Assembly (NCBI RefSeq): GCF_016902295.1 | Contig: NZ_JACJLQ010000018.1 | Location: forward strand, 1 to 64,000 | Length of the DNA stretch: 64,000 bases | Reading direction: 5' to 3' | Source: Bacteroides caecigallinarum | GTDB taxonomy: Bacteria > Bacteroidota > Bacteroidia > Bacteroidales > Bacteroidaceae | Part shown: piece after piece, positions 1 to 7,928 of the stretch | Layout: each line of letters opens with the position of its first letter | Position numbering within the stretch: the first letter of the stretch is position 1 | Position numbers and translations under genes: made by a program | The notes under the pieces: model-generated | What the model saw: only the letters and a program-made list of their open reading frames with translations | Databases searched by the model: none | What the model was told of the DNA's origin: nothing

Positions 1-125
1 CAGCGTAACAATCCGACATCATTTGAAAGTTAAATTCATCCCAATGGTTATGAACAAGTATTTCCTTTATTGCAGTAGGTATATTCATATATAATTGTAT
101 CTAATGGTTTGAAAAGGAACTCCGT

Positions 126-1115
126 TTAGGGGTTATCTTTTCTTGTTAGGTATCTGTAATTAAAACCTTTGTTCAAATTACATTTTTGTAGCATTCTATC
201 CATTTTTTCATTTTCGACATTATTCTTTCTGAAATGGATATGGACTGATTGTATCTTAGGTAATTGAAGGAGCCTTTTAAAACTCTCAGTTGTTAGTCTC
301 TGCAATTCCGTTGCACGGAAACAAACTAAATTATTCAATTCAAAGATTTGTTCAATACCATATTGTAAATTAGGACAACCATACAAATCTAATGCTTCTA
401 AGTCTTTTAATATAGTCAGATTAGGAAGTGCTTGTATGTCATATATCCAATGTAATATCAATGCTTTCAAATAAATAAAACGAGAAATATATGAGAAGTC
501 AGAGCATTTATTCTGCCTTTTCAGATAAAGGTATTCTATGTTAGGAAATTTATCGGGTAATACCTTTCCATTGATTAGTTTAGAATGTATCTCTAACATT
601 CTAATATTAGCATTGTACTTCAATAATGAAGCGTCCAGTTCTTTGACAGACAGCACTTCTAATTTGGGTAATGTATTGATTATATCTGTTTGTCTCTTAT
701 TCAATCCAACGCTATCCCCAAGTCTGAGAAAACGTAAATTAGGTAAATTGCTGACAGCCTCTAATGATATGGTTTTAGCAAAATATCCCAAAATACTAAA
801 GTGAGTTAGCAATTTTGTATTTGCCAAAAAATCCAAAGATTTTATTACCTGATAAGGTTGTTCATAGTTTACCACAAGAAGTTGTTTTATATTAGGCAAG
901 TAAGTAATAATATCAAGATTATAAATCAACTTCTCATTTTTGCAGAAGTCGCTAAAATCACAATACAGAACAATCCTAAAATCCTTTGTTGAAAGTAATT
1001 CATTGATAGCTTCCAATTGGATTTTCTGATAACCTTGCTTACATGGGAAACAAAGTTCTGTCTCCGGTATAAGGCTTCTTAATTCAGTAATATCTTGTTC
1101 TCTAATTTCTATCAT
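126..1115 (-). CDS. Leucine-rich-repeat-like protein
   Basis: A 329-residue protein with irregular repeats of about 22 to 25 residues carrying the L-x-x-L-x-L pattern, for example LPNLRFLRLGDS, LPKLEVLSVKEL, FPNIEYLYLK and LKDLEALDLYGCPNL. This points to a solenoid fold used for protein binding. I see no signal peptide, membrane segment or enzymatic motif, so it is probably cytoplasmic. The DNA is much richer in A and T than the transfer operon to its right, which suggests separate acquisition as cargo. No partner gene is visible because the window starts just beyond its 3' end. The LRR-like architecture is fairly clear; the function is unknown. Confidence 0.6.
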   Translation of the reverse strand: MIEIREQDITELRSLIPETELCFPCKQGYQKIQLEAINELLSTKDFRIVLYCDFSDFCKNEKLIYNLDIITYLPNIKQLLVVNYEQPYQVIKSLDFLANTKLLTHFSILGYFAKTISLEAVSNLPNLRFLRLGDSVGLNKRQTDIINTLPKLEVLSVKELDASLLKYNANIRMLEIHSKLINGKVLPDKFPNIEYLYLKRQNKCSDFSYISRFIYLKALILHWIYDIQALPNLTILKDLEALDLYGCPNLQYGIEQIFELNNLVCFRATELQRLTTESFKRLLQLPKIQSVHIHFRKNNVENEKMDRMLQKCNLNKGFNYRYLTRKDNP

Positions 1116-1225
1116 GACTTGAGATTTAATGATACCTAATTTGTTTATAAATACACCTGTAGGTATAGGATATTTCGATAACCGACACCCGGCAGGTGTG
1201 TTTCCTGATCTCTAATAGCCGCACC

Positions 1226-2332
1226 CTACGAATCATCCAGCGAATCAAGCGGATTTGGGATTTTAGCTTTGTGTGCATTCGATGTATGAAGATATATGGC
1301 TGTAGTCTTTATGTCGTTGTGTCCCAACAGTTCCTGTATCGTGTGCAAGTCTGTCCCTTGTTCCAAAAGGTGTGTGGCAAACGAGTGGCGGAGCATGTGT
1401 ACATGCACTCGGTGCTTGATGCCCGCACGTTGTGCGGCTTCTTTCAGCACTTTCACCAATGCGCTTGCCGAGTACGGTTGTCCGGGCGTTTCGCCCTCAA
1501 ACAGCCATTTCTTCGGTCGGTATTCATGGAAGTACCGCCGCAGCTCTTCCAGCAGTTTGGGCGAAAGCAGCGAGTAGCGGCATTTCTTGCCCTTACCCAT
1601 GATACGCACGGACATCATTTCGCTGTTGATGTCTTTTGGTGTGAGGTTCAGCAATTCACTACGCCGCAATCCGGCTGAATAAACCAAGGAAATCATGCAG
1701 TGATGCTTGATGTTGGACAGTTGGTCGAGGATGCGTTTTATCTCGTTCTTGCTCAATACTTCCGGGACGGTCTTGTATTCTTTGGCTCGTGTGATGCCGC
1801 CGTAATACTGCCGTTTCCCGCCTTTCACCTGCTCGTAGTAGAACTTGATGGCGTTGATGCGCATATTCTGCTGTGAAACAGAAATTTTCTTTTCGTTTAC
1901 AAGATAAAGAATGTACCTGTTGATGTCCGCCACTTTCAGGCGGTCGATGTTGCGCCCTTTGTGGTACTCCACGAAGTCGCTGAAATAAGCCCGGTAGGTC
2001 TTTATGGTGGATGGGCTGTAGCGTTTCTGTTCCAGCAGTTCCAGATAGCCTTCCGGCAGCGTGTATTCCCTCTTGGGTCTGGGATGCCGCACATATACCC
2101 GGCTGTAATCAATATAGGCATGGGGAGAATAGCGGTCGTAGAAATCCGACAGCTTGAAAACAGCAGCCGCCATGCAAGCGGAATCCTTGCCGGTCATTTC
2201 CACGCCTGTATCCTGGGCGAGCAGCAGGGGGATTGCCCCGTTTCCTGCATACTCTATCCGGACATAATCCACACCATCCTTTTCTTCCTTGTGAAGAACG
2301 ATGCTTCCTCTTTGCCTCTGAGCCTTGTCCAT
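1226..2332 (-). CDS. Tyrosine recombinase (XerC/D-like integrase)
   Basis: A 368-residue site-specific recombinase. The C-terminal catalytic domain shows the first arginine in SAGLRRSELL (about residue 222), a lysine in the GKGKKC turn, the H-x-x-R box in HMLRHSFATHLLEQG (about 313), the second histidine in LGHNDIKTTAIYLH and the nucleophilic tyrosine in IYLH (about 346). A core-binding SAM-like domain lies around residues 95 to 180. The first 90 residues are an extension I do not recognise. It is closer to chromosomal Xer or integron-type integrases than to the ICE integrase at 28631-29788. It lies downstream of a TetR gene. Whether it moves a smaller element, inverts DNA or resolves dimers cannot be told here. 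Confidence 0.88.
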   Translation of the reverse strand: MDKAQRQRGSIVLHKEEKDGVDYVRIEYAGNGAIPLLLAQDTGVEMTGKDSACMAAAVFKLSDFYDRYSPHAYIDYSRVYVRHPRPKREYTLPEGYLELLEQKRYSPSTIKTYRAYFSDFVEYHKGRNIDRLKVADINRYILYLVNEKKISVSQQNMRINAIKFYYEQVKGGKRQYYGGITRAKEYKTVPEVLSKNEIKRILDQLSNIKHHCMISLVYSAGLRRSELLNLTPKDINSEMMSVRIMGKGKKCRYSLLSPKLLEELRRYFHEYRPKKWLFEGETPGQPYSASALVKVLKEAAQRAGIKHRVHVHMLRHSFATHLLEQGTDLHTIQELLGHNDIKTTAIYLHTSNAHKAKIPNPLDSLDDS

Positions 2333-2382
2333 GTCGTCGAAAGATTAATCATAAGCGCAAATATAGGAAAAGGATTGCAAAA

Positions 2383-2400
2383 ACAAACCAGTTGGTCTGT
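2383..2400. promoter_or_regulatory. Candidate TetR-type operator upstream of the integrase
   Basis: An 18-bp imperfect palindrome, ACAAACCA-GT-TGGTCTGT, with seven of eight arm bases pairing. It lies between the TetR gene and the leftward integrase start at 2332. It shares the AAACCA/TGGTTT type half-site with the inverted repeat in the tetR promoter. Its role as an operator is inferred. Confidence 0.35.
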
Positions 2401-2463
2401 TTTATTGTGTTAAAACACCTAATTTTAGATGATATGCGGGTGTGAGCGGGCGGAAAATCGGTT

Positions 2464-3075
2464 TCAGGCTTTCAACAAGGAGTAAATAAAATGCAGTTTC
2501 TTCCTCAGTTGCTTGATATTCAGACCTTGAAAAAATGATTGTTCAAAAGAGGTGCCGAAAAAGACTTGCCAGAACATTGAGGCCGTTTCTTCCACATCCA
2601 GGTCCTGACGCATTTCCCCGTTTTCTTTTGCCTTTTGGATGGCGGTTTCCCACAGCTGGAGATTCTGCTCGAATATGTTGGCCAGCTTTTTCTCTACATT
2701 CGGATAATATAATCGCACTTGCATCAGCAGATGGTAGTAGTAGAAATTGAAGCAGCACCCGTTGGGATTGTTGCCGTCGTTAAGCATGTGCACAAGGCGG
2801 TTCATGGTATTTTCCACACCCTCTACATATTGGTCGATAAACTCCGAAAACGAACCTCCCGTGAATTTGAACTTGTTTTCCAACTGCTGGGTGTTGAATA
2901 CGTATTTGTCCACTACTGCAACAAACAGGTCAAGTTTGAGAGGGAAATAATAAATCAGTCCGGCTTTTGACAACCCACAGGCTTTGGCTATTTCCATTTG
3001 GCTTGCTTTTTCGTAATTCATTTTGGCGAATACCCGTAATGCATTTTCCAATACTTCTTCCTTGTTGGTAAACAT
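2464..3075 (-). CDS. TetR/AcrR family transcriptional regulator
   Basis: A 203-residue regulator. The N-terminal helix-turn-helix (about residues 10 to 55) has the TetR pattern: a VLENALRVFAKMNYEKASQMEIAKACGLSKAGLIYYFPLK-like run in which the recognition helix is followed by YYFP. The C-terminal ligand or dimer domain has no recognisable effector signature. I chose the ATG at 3075, directly before the conserved helix, although an upstream in-frame start at 3126 exists; the later start leaves a TATCTTTG promoter box (3104-3111) intact upstream. It probably represses itself, since an inverted repeat overlaps that promoter, and perhaps the downstream integrase. No efflux pump or other usual TetR target is adjacent. 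Confidence 0.85.
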   Translation of the reverse strand: MFTNKEEVLENALRVFAKMNYEKASQMEIAKACGLSKAGLIYYFPLKLDLFVAVVDKYVFNTQQLENKFKFTGGSFSEFIDQYVEGVENTMNRLVHMLNDGNNPNGCCFNFYYYHLLMQVRLYYPNVEKKLANIFEQNLQLWETAIQKAKENGEMRQDLDVEETASMFWQVFFGTSFEQSFFQGLNIKQLRKKLHFIYSLLKA

Positions 3076-3103
3076 ACTTCTTCTGTTATTTTGCTTTCTG
3101 TAA

Positions 3104-3139
3104 CAAAGATATGTATTTGAAACCATCTCACAATGGTTT
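3104..3139 (-). promoter_or_regulatory. tetR promoter with overlapping inverted repeat
   Basis: On the minus strand the -7 box TATCTTTG (3104-3111) lies 19 bp from an ATTG (3131-3134) in the -33 position. An inverted repeat AAACCAT-N6-ATGGTTT (3120-3139) covers the spacer and the -33 site. Binding there would block transcription of the TetR gene that starts at 3075. Autorepression is inferred. Confidence 0.45.
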
Positions 3140-3572
3140 TAATCTTTTTTTTGTATGGCTGATTATCGTTTTTTTGGAGTATGATTAAAAAAAAAGTCTC
3201 GGCACACATCTTTCTATTTGCAAAACTCGAATCTGCCTTTCGATATGCGGAGTAATGATAGTTGGCCCGCTCATGACAGTTTTCCCATGATTCTGGAAAA
3301 TAGAAACAAACCGGATGTGGACGGATATTGTTCCCCCGATTTCCTTCCGGTTCAAAGATATGGAGGCTGCGGGTATGATAAGAAAAGAGGGAACAGAATA
3401 TTTGCACCTCCACAGGAAGAAAAAGATGGTAATCCCATCATGCTGTCCATCCATTGATGGATAGGCAAACATATTCTTCATGTTCACATTCTTTTGTATA
3501 GTAATGAATTAAACAGATATGGCGCATTTTGTATTGAATCAAACGTTTAAACGGTTAAAGTCAGCATACTTT
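3140..3572. other. Intergenic stretch with no recognisable gene
   Basis: About 430 bp between the tetR promoter and the next rightward promoter. Short open frames exist on both strands, the longest about 80 to 130 codons, but none has a recognisable motif, a good start region or a consistent neighbour relation. It may be decayed cargo DNA. I see only a short inverted repeat (TCCATC-N4-GATGGA near 3450). Confidence 0.4.
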
Positions 3573-3603
3573 TTTGTGGAATAATAATAAAGTAGTACCT
3601 TTG
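3573..3603 (+). promoter_or_regulatory. Bacteroidales promoter of the GNAT pair
   Basis: TTTG (3573-3576), then exactly 19 bp, then TACCTTTG (3596-3603). This is a full match to TTTG-N19-TAnnTTTG. Transcription should start near 3610, which leaves a leader of only about 10 nt before the ATG at 3620. Confidence 0.75.
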
Positions 3604-3619
3604 CATAAAATATACGATT

Positions 3620-3787
3620 ATGGCCATAACGATTAAGAACATCCCGGTTTTGGAAGGTGCTACGGCAGAGGATTTTGTGCGTAGTGCTGACAAGAATGCT
3701 GTAAAGGCAACGCCCCGTTTGTCGGCTACAGCCAAGAAACGGTTACAGAAAGTATTAGAGAAATCCCGTTCATTCCGTTTCAATTAA
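3620..3787 (+). CDS. Small basic protein, putative antitoxin partner of the GNAT protein
   Basis: A 55-residue open frame that begins with MAITIKNIPVLEG and ends with a basic tail (KKRLQKVLEKSRSFRFN). It starts about 10 nt after a perfect promoter and stops 2 nt before the acetyltransferase ATG, so the two genes are surely co-transcribed. Small size, basic character, a likely ribbon or helix N-terminus and position before a TacT-like GNAT gene fit a toxin-antitoxin antitoxin. I do not recognise a named DNA-binding domain, so the antitoxin role rests on context. Confidence 0.6.
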   Translation: MAITIKNIPVLEGATAEDFVRSADKNAVKATPRLSATAKKRLQKVLEKSRSFRFN

Positions 3788-3789
3788 GC

Positions 3790-4389
3790 ATGGACGAGAT
3801 TTCCTTGTATGATGATTGCGTCATGCTTGCCTGCAATAAAGAGGTGCGTGATAATTGTCTCCCTTTCAGTTGTGGCGTGGACGACCTTGATGATTTTTTT
3901 TTCAATGATGCCGATTTGTATGCGGAAGAATTGTTGGGGAAGACTTATTGTTGGGTGACGACGGAAGCCCCGCACCGTATTGTGGCGTTGTTCACATTGT
4001 CGAATGACAGTATCAAGACCAAGCTGATGCCCTCCAATGACAAAAACCGCTTCCAACGCAACATCGTCAATCCCAAGAGAGGACGCAGCTACCCGGCCGT
4101 GTTGATTGGCAGATTGGGGGTTAATCGTGATTTTCAAAACTCACCGAGCCATGTCGGTCGACAGTTGATGTCTTTTATCAAGGACTGGTTCCGACATGAG
4201 GACAACAAGACCGGATGCCGCTTTATCGTGGTGGATGCCTACAATGAGGACAAGGTGCTTCGCTATTATGAAAAAAATGGCTTTGTCCCCCTGTACAAGG
4301 CAGAGGAAATAGAAAAGCAATACTATGATATTCCGCAGGACGAGCATCTGAAAACCCGCTTGCTGTATTTTGATTTGAAAAAGAAATAG
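3790..4389 (+). CDS. GNAT-family N-acetyltransferase, TacT/AtaT-like toxin candidate
   Basis: A 199-residue GNAT protein. The core strand and acetyl-CoA region read YPAVLIGRLGVNRDFQ (about residues 98 to 113) followed by VGRQLMSFIKDWF, and the C-terminal part has RFIVVDAYNEDKVLRYYEKNGF, the usual A and B motifs. The order LGRLxV-R-x-x-Q ... Y-x-K-x-GF resembles the GNAT toxins TacT and AtaT, which acetylate aminoacyl-tRNA and stop translation. The acetyl-CoA loop is unusual: where toxins normally have Q-G-x-G-x-G, this protein has QNSPSHVGRQL. A 55-residue partner lies 2 nt upstream. The GNAT fold is secure; toxin activity is inferred. Confidence 0.8.
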   Translation: MDEISLYDDCVMLACNKEVRDNCLPFSCGVDDLDDFFFNDADLYAEELLGKTYCWVTTEAPHRIVALFTLSNDSIKTKLMPSNDKNRFQRNIVNPKRGRSYPAVLIGRLGVNRDFQNSPSHVGRQLMSFIKDWFRHEDNKTGCRFIVVDAYNEDKVLRYYEKNGFVPLYKAEEIEKQYYDIPQDEHLKTRLLYFDLKKK

Positions 4390-4448
4390 AGCACCTTGGC
4401 GGATATGGTTTCCGATGTCCTTACTGGAAAAAGGTTTCAGCGACACGC

Positions 4449-4985
4449 CTATTTCTCAAAAAGCAGCATATATTCCACCTTCCTTCTTTTCTCTATGCTC
4501 GGAATTACCCGGCCTTTGTAACACCGGAAAGAAATGTACTCCTTGTAAATGTCCCTGTTCCCAGCCTCCAGCTTTTGTATGAGCCTGCTTTTGGGCAGGT
4601 CTTTGCTGCCTAACAGACGGTAGGCTCCCACTTGGTAGGCGAGGCAGGAAAGCAGGGTCGAATCACGCCCGAACCGGCGGAACAGGCGGCACAGCTTCAT
4701 CAGGTCGGCCCGCAGGATGGAATCGCCCTGCGCCCGGGTGATGTTGTTGGTAAGCCGCTCGCCGGGGAGCACATGGTGTCCCCAGCCCACATAGGGCCAG
4801 TGCTTCTTCTCGCCATGCCAGCCTTCATGGTATTTCGTGCATAGGATGGCCCTCTCCAGCGGAGGAAGCCGGTACAGGGACAGAGCGGCGGATGGTGTTC
4901 CTCCTCCGTGCTTTCCCTGCCCGTACAGGGCCGCCGCTGCGCACAGGAGCAGCACGACGGCCGTTGTCGTTCTTGCATGTCTCAT
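4449..4985 (-). CDS. Secreted lysozyme-like muramidase of the transfer operon
   Basis: A 178-residue protein with an N-terminal signal sequence (MRHARTTTAVVLLLCAAAALYGQ) and a phage-lysozyme-like catalytic stretch, KYHEGWHGEKKHWPYVGWGHHV. The glutamate in HEG is the probable acid, and GWGHH matches the glycine-rich turn of GH24-type enzymes. Such enzymes open peptidoglycan locally for assembly of the mating channel. The start ATG overlaps the stop of the coupling-protein gene (ATGA at 4982-4985), so it is the last gene of the transfer operon and is translationally coupled. The operon end meets the rightward GNAT gene 60 bp away. Confidence 0.75.
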   Translation of the reverse strand: MRHARTTTAVVLLLCAAAALYGQGKHGGGTPSAALSLYRLPPLERAILCTKYHEGWHGEKKHWPYVGWGHHVLPGERLTNNITRAQGDSILRADLMKLCRLFRRFGRDSTLLSCLAYQVGAYRLLGSKDLPKSRLIQKLEAGNRDIYKEYISFRCYKGRVIPSIEKRRKVEYMLLFEK

Positions 4986-7168
4986 TTCGCCCCCCGTTTG
5001 TTCAACACGTCCTTTATCATCTCCTTTACGTCCTGGCCTACCTGCACGAAGTTCTTGTACAGGATGCGCTCCCGTTCCTCCCTCGACGGGAAGGTGTAGA
5101 ACTTCGGCAGGGGCACATACCCGGCTTCCTCTTTCTTTATCTCCCTCATGTCGAAGTCGGTCTTGCAGAAGAATTTCGTGGTCTTGAACTCCTCCGCTTC
5201 CTGTATGTTCATCGAGCCGCCTGCACCGGTCTTGGTCTTGGTGAAGTCCCTCGCCGTCTGGCCGCAGATCCAGCCGGTTGCCATGTCGGAGATTTTCGAG
5301 GCGGGCACCAGGCTGTCCATGTTCTCGTTGAGATTGATGGAGGTCTTGTCGCGGTCTATGGTTACGCCCTTCTTTATCTGTACCACCTTGCCGAAGATGT
5401 CGTTGCTCAGCCATTCCAGGGTCTCCTTGCTTCGGGCAGAACCGCTCACCACGTTGCCTACGGTGGTGATGATTTTCTCCATGCCCACCTTGCCGTAGTC
5501 GGCTTCCAGCTGCGGCAGTTCCTGAAAGCCCAATGCCACGCTCACCTTGTTGCTTCGGGCCGTTCCTATCAGGCGGTCTATCTTGTGGAAGTACAGGGTC
5601 GGAAGCTCGTCCACGATGATGCTCACGGGGATGTTCTTGCCTTGTCCGGTGTTCACACGGGTTACAAGGCGGTTCAGGATAAGGGCGTTCAGGGCGCCGA
5701 TGATGCTCTCCATTTCCGGGTCGTTGGCGATGAGCAGGTAGCTCGGATTCTTCGGGTCGCTCACTTTCAGGTCGAAGTCGTCACCGTCCTTGTGGAATAT
5801 CCAGTACGATTCCTTGGTCGCCAGGCGCGAGGTATAGACACGCAACGTTCCAATCATACCTTCCAACTGTTCCATCGCTTTGTTCTTGAAGGCGGTCTGG
5901 AACGGACCGAGCAGCGGTGCCACCTCGTTGTCGGTCTCCAATACTTCGAAGATGGTCTGGTAGCTCTCATTCAGGAACGACAGGATGTGCGGCATGTCGC
6001 TGTACTTGCCCAACCAGTAGGCGGGTTCCACAATGTTCCCGTCCTTGCGGTCGCGCACTACGCCCGTCGGCTTCCAGAACTTCGTCTCCGGGTCCTGCCG
6101 CTTCTCCGCATACAGCTTGTTTCCGTCCTTGTCGTAAGGCTCTTTCTCGTAGTTCACGAAGAAGTAGATACATGCGGCGAGGAAGTTCACCGCCGAAGTC
6201 TGGAAGAACTGGTCGCTGCCGCCGCCTCCCTCTTTCTTGCCTTTCTGCAGGGATTCCAGCAGGGTTTCCGCCGTCTCGCTCGCCGCTGCAAGGTTGTTGA
6301 TGTACTTCGACTGGATGGGGTTCACCCTCCGGCTGTATTCCACATCCACGAAGTTGATGATGTTGAACTTGCAGCCTTGTGGCAGCTTGCCCAGCTTCTG
6401 GTTCTTCCTGTAATGATAGTACAGCTTGGTCGCCAAAGTGGGGAACTTATAGTCATACACGACCATCACGAAGCCCTTGGCGGAATGTTGCCTGATGAAC
6501 GGCTCGATGATGGAGAAGGTCTTTCCGCTTCCCGGCGTGCCGACCACCCATGTACCTCTGAAAGGGTTGCTGATGTTCACCCAACCCTTACGGAACTTGC
6601 CCTTGTAGTAATAGCGCATCGGAATGTTCACGCTGTAGTTGTTCTCCACTTTTTCCTCACATTGTTCGAAGCTCTCGTTCTCGAAGTTGAAGCGGTCTTT
6701 CATCAGCCCGTCCTTGATGTATTTCGAGATATTGTCAAGTGCCACATGAACCAGTATCACGCCTGCAAGGGAGGCTGCCATATAGAGGATGATGTGTACG
6801 GGCAGCGTGTACAGCTGCATCCCCATCGGGTGGCCGAACAGCCATACGGAGAGGACGAGCAGCGCAAGGCCCGCCGTCAGGGGCAGGACGACCTGACGCT
6901 TGGCGTTGAACTCCAGATGTTTCTTGTTCCGCGTGCCGATACAGGTGATGCAGATCAGCAGGACGGTCGCCAGCTTGCTGTACACGAGATGCCCGTCGCT
7001 GTATATCGCCCACCGCTTGATACGTCCGTGCAGGTCGGCGAGGATGCCGCCCCAGTCCCCGAATACGGAGGGGTCGAAGGCATACTCGAAAAACTCCAGC
7101 AGCACGGACACATAGACCGCCGCGCGGAATATCCGGTAAAATCCCTGTAACTCCTTGCTTTCTTCCAT
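4982..7168 (-). CDS. VirD4-like type IV coupling ATPase
   Basis: A 728-residue coupling protein that would connect the relaxosome to the transfer channel at the inner membrane. The first 190 residues hold several hydrophobic segments (near residues 45 to 60, 85 to 105 and 115 to 140). Walker A is GTPGSGKT (about residue 213), in the context RGTWVVGTPGSGKTFSIIEP, and Walker B is VSIIVDELPTLYF (about 519). Length and layout fit the TraG/VirD4 or MobC type of Bacteroidales elements. It sits between the alpha-CTD-like coiled-coil gene (15 bp upstream) and the lysozyme gene (ATGA overlap). In CTnDOT-type elements the coupling protein is encoded beside the relaxase; here no relaxase is adjacent. 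Confidence 0.9.
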   Translation of the reverse strand: MEESKELQGFYRIFRAAVYVSVLLEFFEYAFDPSVFGDWGGILADLHGRIKRWAIYSDGHLVYSKLATVLLICITCIGTRNKKHLEFNAKRQVVLPLTAGLALLVLSVWLFGHPMGMQLYTLPVHIILYMAASLAGVILVHVALDNISKYIKDGLMKDRFNFENESFEQCEEKVENNYSVNIPMRYYYKGKFRKGWVNISNPFRGTWVVGTPGSGKTFSIIEPFIRQHSAKGFVMVVYDYKFPTLATKLYYHYRKNQKLGKLPQGCKFNIINFVDVEYSRRVNPIQSKYINNLAAASETAETLLESLQKGKKEGGGGSDQFFQTSAVNFLAACIYFFVNYEKEPYDKDGNKLYAEKRQDPETKFWKPTGVVRDRKDGNIVEPAYWLGKYSDMPHILSFLNESYQTIFEVLETDNEVAPLLGPFQTAFKNKAMEQLEGMIGTLRVYTSRLATKESYWIFHKDGDDFDLKVSDPKNPSYLLIANDPEMESIIGALNALILNRLVTRVNTGQGKNIPVSIIVDELPTLYFHKIDRLIGTARSNKVSVALGFQELPQLEADYGKVGMEKIITTVGNVVSGSARSKETLEWLSNDIFGKVVQIKKGVTIDRDKTSINLNENMDSLVPASKISDMATGWICGQTARDFTKTKTGAGGSMNIQEAEEFKTTKFFCKTDFDMREIKKEEAGYVPLPKFYTFPSREERERILYKNFVQVGQDVKEMIKDVLNKRGAK

Positions 7169-7183
7169 AAGCCTGTCTGTCTT

Positions 7184-7915
7184 TTAGTCCGTTTTTCTGC
7201 GATACCAGCGGTTATCCACCCGGATAACGTCCATGTCAAGATATGCGCCGTTCTCGTTCAGTTTGGTCTTTATCCGCTCGACGGTTGCCGGGCCGATTCC
7301 CCATATTTCCATGAGGTACTGCTCGTCACGACGCACCAGGTCGCCTACATATCTTAACCCGTATGCGGCGAGGTGGTTCTGCGCCGATGGCTGGATGCCC
7401 AAGCTGAATAGCGGCTGCGAGAGGTAAGGTATTTCTTCCGCCGGTTTGTTCTCCACGGCAATCTCCAAGCCTTCCTTGATTCTTCTCAGGGTGTCGATGC
7501 GCTGCTCCAGCTCGACGACGGCCTGTCCGTCCTGCACTATGGCATTCCGCAGGCGGGCTGCCTTCTCCGTCAGGTCGGCATTGCTCCGCATCAGTTCGTC
7601 GTGGGTTCTCGCCAGGGACAGGTTCTCCCGGTCAAGCTCGTCCCGTCTGTATTCCAGCGAATCGACGGTATCCTGCAGTTGCCCTGCACGGTATTGCAGG
7701 GCGGAACATTTTTCATTGTCGGAGGCTATTTCACCCGACAGGGTTTCCAATCTCCTGACCTGAAGCTCAAGGCTGTCGTGGATAGAAAGAAGTGTATCCG
7801 CAAGTTCGTTCATCCGCTGGCGGCGGGATTTTCCCCGTGCGCATCGGTAAAGGATGACCAGTGCCGATACCATCAGCACCAGTCCGATAAGCATAGTAAT
7901 ATCCAATGTTTCCAT
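7184..7915 (-). CDS. Membrane-anchored coiled-coil protein with RNA polymerase alpha-CTD-like domain
   Basis: A 243-residue protein with three parts. Residues about 8 to 24 form one transmembrane helix (MLIGLVLMVSALVILY) followed by basic residues. Residues about 35 to 150 are a long heptad-rich coiled coil. Residues about 168 to 232 resemble the helix-hairpin-helix C-terminal domain of the RNA polymerase alpha subunit: SLGIQPSAQNHLAAYGLRYVGDLV, then EQYLMEIWGIGPATVERIKTKL and a short tail. In alpha the equivalent positions read LSVRSxNCLKxxxI-x-IGDLV and LLKxxNLGKKSLxEIKxxL. This domain normally binds DNA or proteins. The topology would leave the coil and the domain in the cytoplasm. It lies between a lipoprotein gene and the coupling-protein gene. 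The function in transfer is unknown. Confidence 0.7.
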   Translation of the reverse strand: METLDITMLIGLVLMVSALVILYRCARGKSRRQRMNELADTLLSIHDSLELQVRRLETLSGEIASDNEKCSALQYRAGQLQDTVDSLEYRRDELDRENLSLARTHDELMRSNADLTEKAARLRNAIVQDGQAVVELEQRIDTLRRIKEGLEIAVENKPAEEIPYLSQPLFSLGIQPSAQNHLAAYGLRYVGDLVRRDEQYLMEIWGIGPATVERIKTKLNENGAYLDMDVIRVDNRWYRRKTD

Positions 7916-7928
7916 ATTGTTGTTATTT

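Noticed and set aside
1153-1199. Inverted repeat ACACCTG ... CAGGTGT after the left integrase gene
   Set aside because: Only 7 bp per arm and 33 bp apart; could occur by chance, so not called an attachment site.
3018-3487. Overlapping short minus-strand frames and a 79-codon plus-strand frame
   Set aside because: No start signals, no motif and low-complexity runs; they contradict the tetR promoter assignment.
4892-7150. A 752-codon open frame on the plus strand
   Set aside because: It lies fully opposite the coupling-protein gene, is rich in H, V, R and Q as expected from a GC-rich antisense frame, and has no motif.
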